DNA of 44,655 nucleotides from Microcaldota archaeon. Its GTDB lineage: Archaea > Micrarchaeota > Micrarchaeia > Norongarragalinales > JAPLXB01. The notes below the pieces were generated by a model, which made no database searches, was not told where the DNA came from, and saw only the letters and a program-made list of their open reading frames with translations. The position numbers and the translations under genes were made by a program. Location of the stretch: the NCBI GenBank assembly GCA_026396285.1, contig JAPLXB010000023.1, positions 1 through 44,655 on the forward strand. Reading direction: 5' to 3'. Below, piece after piece: positions 31,784 through 39,809 of this stretch (positions are counted from its first letter, which is position 1; the number at the start of each line of letters is the position of its first letter).

Positions 31784-32317
31784 TCACAGCATTCTCATTA
31801 CGAGCTCGTTTATTTTTTCTCCCCTGTAACCGCATGCGCCGGCCGGATAAAGCCTTTTCGTGTCGTCGAACCCGCCCTTCGGCGGCTGCAGCCTGAAGAC
31901 CTTGCTGAGGCCCGGCACCACGCCCAAGTCAGTCATGCCTTCGCCGAGCGCGCGTGCGAGTTCGCCGACGCTCTTGAAGCCGGTGTGGGCTGAAACGTAT
32001 CCGTCGTCCAGCCGCTTGCCGCCCGCGAGCGATGCCTTTTTGCCAAGCAGCGCGGCGACTGTCGCCTCGCTGGCTTCCCCCCACGTGGCGTAATCCTTCG
32101 CCTTCACGAGCATGCCGTCGACCGACGCATTCTGCCTGACCAGCACGCAGCTGTGCTTGCGCGTCATGCCGAAAAGTTCAAGGGTCCTTGAAATAGTCCT
32201 CCTGAGCCCGCGCGTGCCCCTCACGCGCACTACTGCGAGGAGCCTGCCCCGGTTGCCGCCCTTGCCGTCCACGGCCTTTTCCTTTTTCGCGTTTTCCTTC
32301 GCTTTTTCCCCAGCCAA
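31784..32317 (-). CDS. rpl30: 50S ribosomal protein L30
   Basis: 177 residues. The TTG start at 32317 has GGTGA 6 nt upstream. Lys-rich N-terminal extension, then the L30/L7 core (LLAVVRVRGTRGLRRTISRTLELFGMTRKHSCVLV) and the archaeal C-terminal part ending PPKGGFDDTKRLYPAGACGYRG and ELVMRML. Binds 23S/5S region of the large subunit. Confidence 0.95.
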   Translation of the reverse strand: MAGEKAKENAKKEKAVDGKGGNRGRLLAVVRVRGTRGLRRTISRTLELFGMTRKHSCVLVRQNASVDGMLVKAKDYATWGEASEATVAALLGKKASLAGGKRLDDGYVSAHTGFKSVGELARALGEGMTDLGVVPGLSKVFRLQPPKGGFDDTKRLYPAGACGYRGEKINELVMRML

Positions 32318-32361
32318 TTCAATTCACCGCTTCCACTTAAAAAAATCCGCTTCAAAAACAA

Positions 32362-33015
32362 TCATTCGGTTTTTTCTGCGGTTGCCGCTTCCGCCGCGGC
32401 TCCTGCCCCCGCGCCTTTCTTCAGCCTGTTCATTGACTCAAGCGCGCTGATTGTGGCGAGGACCGTGTTCAGGACGTTCCTGGTCCTGCCCCGTGCAAAA
32501 GTCCACGCGTCCCTGACTCCCGCGAGTTCAAGCACCTTCTTCGCCGCCTTGCCCGCGACTATGCCGACGCCCCGCGGAGCAGGCTTGATGCTTATTTCCG
32601 TGGTCCCGCTCCTGCCGGTGACGCGCTGCATTATTGAATGGCCGGTGCCGCACCCGCATTCCCACGAACCACACCCGAGCTGCACCTTCATCACGTTCTT
32701 CTTGGCGTCAACAATGGCTTCGGCGATGGCCCGCCTCGTGTCGGGCGCCTTGCCGACCCCTGCGCCGATGTAGCCGTTCCCGTTGCCGATGACCACGACC
32801 GCGCGCATCTGCTGCTTCCTTCCCGATGCGGTCATGCGCTGGGTGCTCCTCCTTTCCAGCACCTCTTCCCTCAGGTCCGGGAGAAGTACGTCGATTATCT
32901 GCGGTTCAAGTATTTTCTTCCCGCTCTCGAACACCTGGTCGATGGAAGTTATTTCCCCGCCGGCGACCTTTTTCCCGAGTTCGGTCCTCGGCAGCCATTC
33001 CTTTTGTTCAGCCAT
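32362..33015 (-). CDS. rps5: 30S ribosomal protein S5
   Basis: 217 residues from the ATG at 33015. The double-stranded RNA-binding motif (RMTASGRKQQMRAVVVIGNGNGYIGAGVGKA) and the second S5 domain (SIKPAPRGVGIVAGKAAKKVLELAGVRDAW) are intact. The Ala-rich/acidic C-terminus (AAAEAATAEKTE) is a low-complexity tail. Position between L18 and L30 is canonical. Confidence 0.96.
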   Translation of the reverse strand: MAEQKEWLPRTELGKKVAGGEITSIDQVFESGKKILEPQIIDVLLPDLREEVLERRSTQRMTASGRKQQMRAVVVIGNGNGYIGAGVGKAPDTRRAIAEAIVDAKKNVMKVQLGCGSWECGCGTGHSIMQRVTGRSGTTEISIKPAPRGVGIVAGKAAKKVLELAGVRDAWTFARGRTRNVLNTVLATISALESMNRLKKGAGAGAAAEAATAEKTE

Positions 33016-33099
33016 CCCCAAACCCCCCGTTAAAACGCCATTCCGTTGCAACCGTCAGTCGATGTTACATCCAATTTTTTCATCCGTTTAAAGCAGTTT

Positions 33100-33573
33100 T
33101 CACGCGGTTATTTTTTTCCTCGCTTCCTCGAACTGCGCCGCGCAATTCAGGTGGCTCCCCTTTATCCTGTCCTCGGACGGGATCATTTCCGGCGCGTGGC
33201 TCGTCTTGAGGCCCGCGTCAAGCGCGCCCTTGAGCGCCGCGAACACTATGCTGCCCTTGCTCGCGGTCTGGCGGCCTATGTCGAGCACGAATTCGCCGAC
33301 TCCCTTCGCGCGCGCCTTTTTCGCGGCGGCGATTCCCGCCAAATACGCGGAAGGCGTGTTGCACTTGCCCGGGAAACCGATTTTCTTCAGTTCCATCGTG
33401 GTCGCGGACGCGATCGTCTCATCGCCTTTTTCGCCGAACTTAACGAACTGGACCGTGACGTACTTGTTGCTTTTCCTGACGACCATGCGGGGCTTGCCGC
33501 TCTTGAGCAGCGCGAGGCGCTTCGCGTAGTCGGTCCTTCCCTCGCGCCTCCGCCTGAAGTTCACGACATGCAT
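33100..33573 (-). CDS. rpl18: 50S ribosomal protein L18
   Basis: 157 residues from the ATG at 33573. Binds 5S rRNA with L5. Core RRRREGRTDYAKRLALLKSGKPRMVVRKSNKY and the archaeal-type insertion region with NTPSAYLAGIAAAKKA, then GALDAGLKTSHAPEMIPSEDRIKGSHL. Gap to S5 is 84 nt and holds a TATA-like minus-strand gctttaaacg near 33085-33095, so an internal promoter is possible. Confidence 0.95.
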   Translation of the reverse strand: MHVVNFRRRREGRTDYAKRLALLKSGKPRMVVRKSNKYVTVQFVKFGEKGDETIASATTMELKKIGFPGKCNTPSAYLAGIAAAKKARAKGVGEFVLDIGRQTASKGSIVFAALKGALDAGLKTSHAPEMIPSEDRIKGSHLNCAAQFEEARKKITA

Positions 33574-33617
33574 TCTTCCACGCGCCCTAGACAATCCAAA
33601 ACACCTTCAGTCAGCAT

Positions 33618-34037
33618 TCACTTAAGCAGCTTGTTTTCAGTTAGGAACGACCTGAGCCCGGCCACGTCCTTGAACGCGTTTCCCTTCACCATGCGGTAAG
33701 CCCGCCTGTACGCGCCTTTCTCCAGGCGCGCCTTGACTTTGGCGAGGAACTTGCGCTGTGCCCTGGTTTTCCTCATCCACATGATTTTCCCGATGGCCCG
33801 CGAGCCCTTGCGGCTTCCACGGCCCCTTCCCGAGCGCTTTTTCGCCATCCCCGCAGCAGCCTTTGCGCGGCCGACCCCGGACTTCGGCAGCGCCAGCACG
33901 GTGCCGCTTGCAATGAGGCCCCGCACGTCGTCGCGCGTGAGCGCCTCGCCGGCCTTCTTGGCGTCCATTATGCGCACGCGGCTCTCGCCCACTCCCATGA
34001 TGGACGCAGCCAGCCGCTTCACGGTACCCAAACCCAT
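33618..34037 (-). CDS. rpl19e: 50S ribosomal protein L19e
   Basis: 139 residues from the ATG at 34037 (GGTGTG upstream). Archaeal/eukaryal-specific protein. Globular N-terminal part (VKRLAASIMGVGESRVRIMD) followed by the highly basic long helix (KKRSGRGRGSRKGSRAIGK, MRKTRAQRKFLAKVKARLEKGAYRRAYRM), exactly the family layout. Confidence 0.95.
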   Translation of the reverse strand: MGLGTVKRLAASIMGVGESRVRIMDAKKAGEALTRDDVRGLIASGTVLALPKSGVGRAKAAAGMAKKRSGRGRGSRKGSRAIGKIMWMRKTRAQRKFLAKVKARLEKGAYRRAYRMVKGNAFKDVAGLRSFLTENKLLK

Positions 34038-34056
34038 TTTTCACACCATCAAACGT

Positions 34057-34437
34057 TCAATTGAGGACCTTGATTCCGAGTTCTCCCGCCGCCTTCCTTA
34101 TCTCCGCCGCCTTCCTTTTCCCCACTCCTCCGGCGATGCGGGCCGCGAAAACCGTCCCGCGCCTTGCCGCAACCGCCTTCAATTCCTCCGGGCGGCTAAC
34201 ACGCTCTTCCGCGAGGCCGCTGGGGTGGAGGCCGCGCGTTTTTTTCATGCTCCTGTAACCGATTTCCGGCTTTGCTCCGGCGTAATTGAGGCCGACGCGC
34301 TGCTTGCTGTCTATTCCCCTGGGCCTGCGCCACGCGCGCCCGACTTTCCTGATCCTGCCGTAGTTGGCCCTCACGAAACGCGGGTGCCTGCGCCTTTCCC
34401 GCCCCGTTTCCTGTCCACTGTTTCCTTGTTCAGACAT
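34057..34437 (-). CDS. rpl32e: 50S ribosomal protein L32e
   Basis: 126 residues from the ATG at 34437, overlapping the end of L6 by 8 nt. Contains the L32e core RRHPRFVRANYGRIRKVGRAWRRPRGIDSKQR and the VGLNYAGAKPEIGYRS region; the C-terminal half is the conserved alpha/beta part (LKAVAARRGTVFAARIAGGVG). Confidence 0.95.
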   Translation of the reverse strand: MSEQGNSGQETGRERRRHPRFVRANYGRIRKVGRAWRRPRGIDSKQRVGLNYAGAKPEIGYRSMKKTRGLHPSGLAEERVSRPEELKAVAARRGTVFAARIAGGVGKRKAAEIRKAAGELGIKVLN

Positions 34438-35005
34438 GGTATACGCCGTCCTGGAAGACCCTTTCGTCTTTTTCCCTGATTTTTGAAGCCTGGATTATGT
34501 TCGCCGCAGTCTGGCCCACGTCCTCCTTGTCCGAGCCGGAAACCGTGATTTCCTGTCCGCTGACCGCGACCTTCGTCTGGCCGACTATCGCCGCGTGCCT
34601 CGCGAGCTTTTCGCCGATGAAATTCTTTATCAGGACCTCGCCGCCCTTTGCCTCGATGCTGATCGGGAAGTGGGCGAACACCACTGCGAGCTTTTTTTCA
34701 AACACTTTTGTGACGCCTGCGGCCATGTTTTTCGCGTGGGCGGCGACCGCGTTCACGAGCGCGCGGTCCCTCCTCTTTGACCCGGTCTTGGACGACACGA
34801 CGACCGCGCCATTCCTGGCTTCAACCCCGATTTTCTTCGGGTCAAAACCCTTTTGCAGTTTTCCGAGCGGACCGCTTACTGTCAGCACGCCCCCGGCCGC
34901 TTCAGCGGAAACGCCCTGGGCCAGCCTGACTTCGGTGCTGGCTTTTTCAACTGCCTTGGATTCAGCCTTTTTTCCAGCAGTCTTTTCAACGGTTTTTTCC
35001 GCCAT
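34430..35005 (-). CDS. rpl6: 50S ribosomal protein L6
   Basis: 191 residues from the ATG at 35005. Two L6 repeats: LTVSGPLGKLQKGFDPKKIGV and QEITVSGSDKEDVGQTAANIIQASKIREKD. Compared with usual archaeal L6, an extra Lys/Ala-rich N-terminal extension of about 25 residues (KTAGKKAESKAVEKA) precedes the fold. Ends overlapping the L32e start. Confidence 0.95.
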   Translation of the reverse strand: MAEKTVEKTAGKKAESKAVEKASTEVRLAQGVSAEAAGGVLTVSGPLGKLQKGFDPKKIGVEARNGAVVVSSKTGSKRRDRALVNAVAAHAKNMAAGVTKVFEKKLAVVFAHFPISIEAKGGEVLIKNFIGEKLARHAAIVGQTKVAVSGQEITVSGSDKEDVGQTAANIIQASKIREKDERVFQDGVYHV

Positions 35006-35032
35006 AATTGACACCATCATCATTAACCGTGG

Positions 35033-35416
35033 TCAGTACACGTAGCACAGGAGCTTTCCGCCGACTCCCTTTGCCCGTGCCTCCGAATGGGTCACGACCC
35101 CTGCAGGGGTTGAGACGATGAGCATCCCGATGTTCCTGGCAGGCAGGAACCTCTGCTCCCATTTTTCCCACTCCTCTTTCTTCACCGAGAACCGCGGCTT
35201 CACTACTCCGCAGTTGTTGACCTTGCCGACGAGCTTGACGATGAATTCGCCGCTCTTGCCGTCGTCCACGAACTCGAATTCGCCCACGTAGCCCTCGCGC
35301 TGGAGCACCGACAGGACGGTCCGTATGACTCTTGAAGCGGGCCTTATCCGCGCGTCGGGCTTGCCCTTCGTTTCCGCGACTTTTATCGCGTTCATCGCCA
35401 TTGCCAGCGTATCCAT
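35033..35416 (-). CDS. rps8: 30S ribosomal protein S8
   Basis: 127 residues from the ATG at 35416 (GGGTG upstream). Central rRNA-binding protein of the small subunit: DTLAMAMNAIKVAETKGK start, EGYVGEFEFVDDGKSGEFIVKL and the conserved C-terminal RNIGMLIVSTPAGVVTHSEA. Two tandem family A hairpins lie in its upstream gap. Confidence 0.96.
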   Translation of the reverse strand: MDTLAMAMNAIKVAETKGKPDARIRPASRVIRTVLSVLQREGYVGEFEFVDDGKSGEFIVKLVGKVNNCGVVKPRFSVKKEEWEKWEQRFLPARNIGMLIVSTPAGVVTHSEARAKGVGGKLLCYVY

Positions 35417-35431
35417 TCCCAAACACCCTTG

Positions 35432-35465
35432 CTACACCGAAAACGGCAGAGCCGTTTTCCAGGCA
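35432..35465 (-). repeat. hairpin element family A, S8-proximal copy
   Basis: In mRNA (minus) sense: TGCCTG, a perfect 9-bp stem (GAAAACGGC/GCCGTTTTC), loop TCT, GGTGTAG. It ends 16 nt before the S8 start. The partner copy lies 8 nt further upstream. Confidence 0.75.
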
Positions 35466-35472
35466 TTTTTTC

Positions 35473-35506
35473 CTACACCGGAAGCGGCCGCGCCGCTTTC
35501 CAGCCA
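35473..35506 (-). repeat. hairpin element family A, S14-proximal copy
   Basis: In mRNA sense: TGGCTG, a 9-bp stem with one G-T pair (GAAAGCGGC/GCCGCTTCC), loop GCG, GGTGTAG. Compared with the neighbouring copy the stem differs at two positions, each compensated on the other arm, while flanks are nearly identical. Confidence 0.75.
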
Positions 35507-35508
35507 GT

Positions 35509-35691
35509 TCACATGTATTTCCTGAACCCGATTTGCTCGGCGCGCTCGCGGAAGCACTTCCTGCACATCCGCAGGCCGTATTTCCGTATGAGCCCGCGGC
35601 AGTTCCCGCAAATGCGGCACATCCTCTTGCCTCTCCTCTTGTGGGACATCTCGATTTTCTTCGACCACTCCACTTTTTTCGCCATGTCCAT
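35509..35691 (-). CDS. rps14: 30S ribosomal protein S14 (zinc form)
   Basis: 60 residues from the ATG at 35691 (ATG at 35685 is also possible). Zinc-binding S14 with [10 protein letters not shown] and MCRKCFRE giving two Cys pairs, and the conserved [12 protein letters not shown] end. Usual archaeal S14 is about 50-56 residues. Confidence 0.95.
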   Translation of the reverse strand: MDMAKKVEWSKKIEMSHKRRGKRMCRICGNCRGLIRKYGLRMCRKCFRERAEQIGFRKYM

Positions 35692-35710
35692 CAACCACTC
35701 GCGACTGTTT

Positions 35711-36214
35711 TCACGCTATTTCCGCGTTGAAGTTTTTTTTCACGAATTCCTTCGCCTCTTCCGGGCCCACGCGCTGCTTGGGCGGCACCTTTTTCCTCGC
35801 GATGCGCCTGCACGCGATTCTTGCTCCCGGCCTGGAGAGCGTCACACACACGTCGAAACCCAGCATTCCTATCTTGGAATCGTATTTCATGCCAGGGAAG
35901 TCGATGTATTCCTTGACGCCGAACGAGAAGTTGCCGCTGGCGTCGAACGACCGCGCCTGGATGCGGGAATCAACAGCGTCCAGCGCCTTTTTCAGGAACT
36001 CGCCGGCGCGTTTCCCCCTGAGCGTCACCTTGACGCCGATGAGGTCGCCTTTCCTCGTCTTCCACGTTGGGTTCCTATCCTTCGCCTTCGTCAGGACCGC
36101 TTTCTGGCCCGAGAGCCTCTCCAGCAGGTCCTTCGCGCTCTGGAGGCGTTCCCTTGACTGGCCTGCCCCGACGTTGAGCGTCAATTTTTCGAGCCGCGTT
36201 CCATTCATTGCCAT
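35711..36214 (-). CDS. rpl5: 50S ribosomal protein L5
   Basis: 167 residues from the ATG at 36214 (CGGTG upstream). Binds 5S rRNA. Core blocks: [53 protein letters not shown], and [31 protein letters not shown]. Length and order are normal for archaea. Confidence 0.96.
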   Translation of the reverse strand: MAMNGTRLEKLTLNVGAGQSRERLQSAKDLLERLSGQKAVLTKAKDRNPTWKTRKGDLIGVKVTLRGKRAGEFLKKALDAVDSRIQARSFDASGNFSFGVKEYIDFPGMKYDSKIGMLGFDVCVTLSRPGARIACRRIARKKVPPKQRVGPEEAKEFVKKNFNAEIA

Positions 36215-36248
36215 GTTCCTGCACCGGCGGCCGCGGCCGCCAACCCGT

Positions 36249-36962
36249 TCACTTGGTCTTGAACCCCTTTTCCACGACGAACACGTAGTTCTTGAGCGTG
36301 ATTATTTTCTTTCCCGCGGCGTCAAGCGCCACTTCGTTCGCCCTGCTGCCTTCGCGTTCAAGCATTTCCTGGAGGACTCCCGTCTCTCCCGAGTGCTTTC
36401 CGTGGGAAATGTAGCACGTCGCGCCCTTTTCGAGCCTGAGGAAGCCGTCAATCTTCTGGCCCGGGACCCTTAGTTTTATCGTGTCGCCGGCGTGGAAAAC
36501 ATCCTCTTCTTTTTCAATCAGGTAGCTGCGCCCGTCGTGGAGGCACAGTTGGATCCTTCCCTTCTTGACGGTTTTCTTGTCGGTTATCTTGCAAAGCTTG
36601 ACGCCCGCCTCTTGGGCCGTGACTTCCACCGGCTTGAGCGTCCCCTGCGCCAAAAGGATGCGGTAGTGCTTCCCGCTGCCGGGGATGCTGACTGCGTCCA
36701 TGAACCCTACCGGGGTGGCGGTGTCCCGCACGGCCTTTCCGTCGACGAGGATTCCGCCCGCGTTGGCGAGTTTCTTTGCGCTCGGCATGTCTTCCGCGAC
36801 GTGCAGGACGTCCCTGAGCAGCACGCCGATGGCGATGCTTTCCGACTTCCTGTGCGCGCCAGCCAGCGGCTTCTTGACCCACTTTATTCCCTTTCTAGGG
36901 ATTTTTGCAGCCCGCGGCGCCGCGAGCCTCTTCATATGCCTGCTTTTGCCGTGTCCAGCCAA
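36249..36962 (-). CDS. rps4e: 30S ribosomal protein S4e
   Basis: 237 residues. The TTG start at 36962 has GGTGAT 5 nt upstream. Archaeal/eukaryal-specific. N-terminal HLKRLAAP-like block (SRHMKRLAAPRAAKIPRK), S4-type RNA-binding segment (LANAGGILVDGKAVRDTATPVGFMDAVSI) and the KOW region near the end (GATCYISHGKHSGETGVLQEM). Confidence 0.96.
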   Translation of the reverse strand: MAGHGKSRHMKRLAAPRAAKIPRKGIKWVKKPLAGAHRKSESIAIGVLLRDVLHVAEDMPSAKKLANAGGILVDGKAVRDTATPVGFMDAVSIPGSGKHYRILLAQGTLKPVEVTAQEAGVKLCKITDKKTVKKGRIQLCLHDGRSYLIEKEEDVFHAGDTIKLRVPGQKIDGFLRLEKGATCYISHGKHSGETGVLQEMLEREGSRANEVALDAAGKKIITLKNYVFVVEKGFKTK

Positions 36963-36978
36963 TCAAATCACCAAAATT

Positions 36979-37371
36979 TCAAGCGCTCTTCTTTTCTTCC
37001 GCCTTCGCGGCCGGCTGCTGTTCAGTTCTTTTCTCCGGTTTCCTTTCCGTCTCCAGGATTACCGTAATCGAGGGGTTTATGGGGACGAATACCTCCTTTC
37101 CCGCCTGCTTCTTCACCACCGCGCCCTCCACTTGAATCGTGCCCTTGCCGAGGTCCACGCCAACCACTTTGCCGGAAAGGCCGGCGAACTTGCCCTTCAT
37201 TATCTTCACGCGGTCGCCCTTCTTCGCCGCCAGGTTCCTTTTCCCGAACGATTCCCTGAGTTCCCTGCTCAGGTGGGCGTGGATGAAGTGCCGCCTCTCG
37301 TGCAGCGCCGCATCGTAAAACGCCTTGCGCTTCTTCCTAGGCTGTTTTGAAACGTTTTTCGCGAACTTCAT
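36979..37371 (-). CDS. rpl24: 50S ribosomal protein L24
   Basis: 130 residues from the ATG at 37371. KOW motif KKGDRVKIMKGKFAGLSGKVVGVD; N-terminal archaeal/eukaryal extension SKQPRKKRKAFYDAALHERR; C-terminal Lys/Glu/Gln-rich low-complexity tail. It initiates large-subunit assembly in homologues. Confidence 0.95.
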   Translation of the reverse strand: MKFAKNVSKQPRKKRKAFYDAALHERRHFIHAHLSRELRESFGKRNLAAKKGDRVKIMKGKFAGLSGKVVGVDLGKGTIQVEGAVVKKQAGKEVFVPINPSITVILETERKPEKRTEQQPAAKAEEKKSA

Positions 37372-37406
37372 GGAAAAAACCCGTCAGCATAACGTAGCAA
37401 TGATTT

Positions 37407-37802
37407 TCACACGACTGCGGCGGCTATGGCCACGACCTTCGGGAAGCGCTCCGCGACTTCGCGCGCCACGCAGCCCTTTATCTCGGTCCCTTTCGGGAGC
37501 CCGGCCTCGTCGATGAGCACGCACGCGTTGTCTTCGAACTTGACGCGTTCCTTGCCGCGCCTTATTTCCTTGCGCTGCCTCACGATCACGGCCCGTTCTA
37601 TCTTCTTCACAATCTCGGGCTTCCCTTTCTTGACTGAAACGATTATGATGTTCCCTATCCCGCCCGCGGGGTACCTGCGGAGCCTCGACATCGCGCCAAG
37701 CACGCCGATGACTTCAACGATTTTGGCCCCGCTGTTGTCGTCGCACACGAGCCGGGTTGCGGTCGTCACGCCTCTCGTCACGCGGGCAGTAAGTCCCTTC
37801 AT
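37407..37802 (-). CDS. rpl14: 50S ribosomal protein L14
   Basis: 131 residues from the ATG at 37802, overlapping the S17 stop. Conserved: LVCDDNSGAKIVEVIGV, RYPAGGIGNIIIVSVKKGKPEIVKK, VIVRQRKEIRR, FEDNACVLIDEAGLPKGTEIKGCVAREVAERFPKV. Normal length. Confidence 0.96.
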   Translation of the reverse strand: MKGLTARVTRGVTTATRLVCDDNSGAKIVEVIGVLGAMSRLRRYPAGGIGNIIIVSVKKGKPEIVKKIERAVIVRQRKEIRRGKERVKFEDNACVLIDEAGLPKGTEIKGCVAREVAERFPKVVAIAAAVV

Positions 37803-38116
37803 TTCACTCCACCTGCTTTCTTCGTCACGACAAAGGCCTTGGTCCTGCTGAGGCGCCTGCATTCCTCGAGGCGGACCCAGTCGCCCTTGGCTATCTGGAT
37901 GCAGTCAGGAACGTGGGCGTGAATCTTGCTCCTGCGCTTCTCAAAACGCTCGTATTTCCCCTCCTTCTTGACGTACGGGATTTCGACCACGGCTGTTTTC
38001 TTGGCCTTGGTACTCACTACCCTGCCTTCCAGTACCGTGCCCTTGGTCTTCAGCGAACCGTGCATCGGGCACCGCGGGTCGGCGCACGCGGCCTTGGATT
38101 CGGTTTCATTTGCCAT
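37799..38116 (-). CDS. rps17: 30S ribosomal protein S17
   Basis: 105 residues from the ATG at 38116. N-terminal archaeal-type Cys motif CADPRCPMHG (cf. CDDPNCPFHG in other archaea), then the OB-fold (KGTVLEGRVVSTKAKKTAVVEIPYVK) and KIHAHVPDCIQIAKGDWVRLEECRRLSRTKAFVV. In-frame ATG codons at 38122 and 38137 are possible starts. Confidence 0.95.
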   Translation of the reverse strand: MANETESKAACADPRCPMHGSLKTKGTVLEGRVVSTKAKKTAVVEIPYVKKEGKYERFEKRRSKIHAHVPDCIQIAKGDWVRLEECRRLSRTKAFVVTKKAGGVK

Positions 38117-38172
38117 AATCATACCACGCTGTTTCATACCGCGGAACGTTCCCGCACAGCCCTGCCCCTGCG

Positions 38173-38511
38173 TCACCGCATGAGCCTAGCAAGCTTCTTC
38201 GTCCTGTCCTCCGGCCTGTGGATGAGAAGGCTTCCCGGAACCTCTTCCCCCTCAAAGAGGAAGACGGAACCTTTTTTCAGGATCCTTTTCCTTCCGCGGC
38301 GAGTTTCCAGGACGAACGTGTTCGCGGTTTCGTCCAGAACTGTCCCCTCGATACCCTGTACGCCTTTGCAGGAACTTGCGGCAACGCGCACCTTTTTCCC
38401 GATGAATTCGCCCAACGCGGCCAACGGGATTGTCTTCTGCATGCGCGGCGCCTGCTTTCGGCGCGCCCCGGGACGAGGCCCGTTCCCTCCAGAATTCTTT
38501 TTTTGGAGCAT
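38173..38511 (-). CDS. rnp1: RNase P protein component 1 (p29/Pop4)
   Basis: 112 residues from the ATG at 38511, which shares its A with the aIF1 TGA stop (translational coupling). p29 assists the catalytic RNA in tRNA 5' maturation. Sm-like barrel: IPLAALGEFIGKKVRVAASSCKGVQGIEGTVLDETANTFVLETRRGRK seen in parts, and KKGSVFLFEGE. The first about 23 residues are a basic extension; the ATG at 38442 is a shorter alternative. Its place between aIF1 and S17 is conserved in archaea. Confidence 0.92.
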   Translation of the reverse strand: MLQKKNSGGNGPRPGARRKQAPRMQKTIPLAALGEFIGKKVRVAASSCKGVQGIEGTVLDETANTFVLETRRGRKRILKKGSVFLFEGEEVPGSLLIHRPEDRTKKLARLMR

Positions 38512-38816
38512 CAGCCTTTTTTAATAATCTCCTTCGGGTACCCCAACACCGTGAGGTACTCTATCACCCTGTCCACGTGGTTCCCCTGCAGCACCGTGTA
38601 CCCTTCCTTGCAGCTTCCACCGCAGGCGAACTTCCTCTTCAATTCCTTCGTGACGCGCTCCAGTTCGTCGCCTGACAAACCTTCGACGATGGTCACGAGC
38701 TTGTTGAACTTCTTCTTGGTGGCGTATACCCGGATGCGCTGTGCAGTCTCCTTTTCTATCGCCTGGCACGCGCAAATTTCCTTAGGCAACCCGCACTTTG
38801 AACAAATCTCACTCAT
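38511..38816 (-). CDS. translation initiation factor aIF1 (SUI1)
   Basis: 101 residues from the ATG at 38816 (AGGAG 10 nt upstream). aIF1 checks start-codon selection on the small subunit. N-terminal Cys motif CSKCGLPKEICAC may bind zinc; core KKKFNKLVTIVEGLSGDELERVTKELKRKFACGGSCKEGYTVLQG is the SUI1 domain. A TATA element (38861-38872) upstream suggests an internal promoter. Confidence 0.94.
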   Translation of the reverse strand: MSEICSKCGLPKEICACQAIEKETAQRIRVYATKKKFNKLVTIVEGLSGDELERVTKELKRKFACGGSCKEGYTVLQGNHVDRVIEYLTVLGYPKEIIKKG

Positions 38817-38860
38817 TAAAATTTAACTCCTCAACAAAGCAATTAATTCTTCCCGAAACG

Positions 38861-38872
38861 CATTTAAAATGC
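38861..38872 (-). promoter_or_regulatory. internal promoter before aIF1
   Basis: The minus-strand sequence gcattttaaatg lies in the only AT-rich gap of this part of the operon (38817-38887). It predicts a transcript start near 38841, followed by a short leader with AGGAG before the aIF1 ATG. Confidence 0.5.
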
Positions 38873-38887
38873 TTTTCTTGCCCTCGC

Positions 38888-39094
38888 TTATTTGCCGGCC
38901 CCCCGCTGGCCCAGTATAGTCTTGATTCTGGCCACGAGCTTCCTCATTTCCCTGTATTTCCCGGAGTTCGCCGGCTTTCCTGTCGCCTTGACCAAGCCGC
39001 GCTCGCGCGCAATCTCCCCCTCCAGTTCCAACAGCTTGGACTCGAGCGCGTCCCTGGACATTTCCTTCAATTCATCCAAACGGATTATCGCCAT
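38888..39094 (-). CDS. rpl29: 50S ribosomal protein L29
   Basis: 68 residues from the ATG at 39094 (AGGTG 8 nt upstream). Helical hairpin: IIRLDELKEMSRDALESKLLELEGEIARERG and KPANSGKYREMRKLVARIKTILGQR. Located after S3, as usual. It sits at the exit-tunnel rim in homologues. Confidence 0.94.
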   Translation of the reverse strand: MAIIRLDELKEMSRDALESKLLELEGEIARERGLVKATGKPANSGKYREMRKLVARIKTILGQRGAGK

Positions 39095-39096
39095 TT

Positions 39097-39804
39097 TCAA
39101 GCACCTTTCGCTTCCGCACCGGTTTTCTCGCCTGCGCCCGGCTTTTCGCCAGCGGCCTCTCCGGAAACATCCGCCTGCGCCGCTGCGGCCGCGGCCCCGG
39201 CTGACTGGATCTGGGAAACGTCTATCCTGTCCGGGAACACCGTCCCGGGCTGGACTATCTTGACCGTGATGCCGATTGCGCCTGCGCGCGGGTAGGCCGT
39301 GAAGTGCCCTTTTTGGACGAGCCTCATGATTTCGCCGGATTTCTTCAAGTAACCGGATCTCACCTTGAGCACTTTCGCCTTCGCGCCTTTCCCGATGACT
39401 TTTCCCGCAACCCTTATCTCGGCGCCGATTGCGCCGCCGCCCATGATTTCCTTGAGCGCGAACGCCATCGCCTGCTTGACGTTGCCCCGGATTTCAATCT
39501 GGCGCGCAATCTTTTCGGCCACGAGCTTCGGGTCCAGGTCGGGCCGCGGGACTTCCACGACCTCCAACTGCGGGTTGTCGACGCCGAAGTGCTTTTCCAG
39601 CACCTCGCACAATTCCTTTATCGCCTTGCCTTTCTTGCCCACGACGATGCCGGGGCGCCTGACGTGGAGCGTTATCCTTGTCGCGACCGGCGTCTTCTGG
39701 ATTTCTATCCTGCTCACTCCCGCCTTCTCAAGCTCTTCCTCCAGGAACGCCTTGACCCTGAACTCGCCGAGCGCTTTTTTTATGAACTTTCTCTCAGACG
39801 CCAT
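39097..39804 (-). CDS. rps3: 30S ribosomal protein S3
   Basis: 235 residues from the ATG at 39804. The KH domain is intact (HVRRPGIVVGKKGKAIKELCEVLEKHFG), followed by the C-terminal S3 domain (VKQAMAFALKEIMGGGAIGAEIRVAGKVIGKGAKAKVLKVRSGYLKKSGE). An Ala/Glu/Gly-rich tail of about 35 residues is a low-complexity extension. Confidence 0.96.
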   Translation of the reverse strand: MASERKFIKKALGEFRVKAFLEEELEKAGVSRIEIQKTPVATRITLHVRRPGIVVGKKGKAIKELCEVLEKHFGVDNPQLEVVEVPRPDLDPKLVAEKIARQIEIRGNVKQAMAFALKEIMGGGAIGAEIRVAGKVIGKGAKAKVLKVRSGYLKKSGEIMRLVQKGHFTAYPRAGAIGITVKIVQPGTVFPDRIDVSQIQSAGAAAAAAQADVSGEAAGEKPGAGEKTGAEAKGA

Positions 39805-39809
39805 TTCCC

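Noticed and set aside
35425..35510. The two S14-S8 repeats as the start of a CRISPR array
   Set aside because: Only two units, each an internal palindrome, with no spacer between them and no cas genes in the window.
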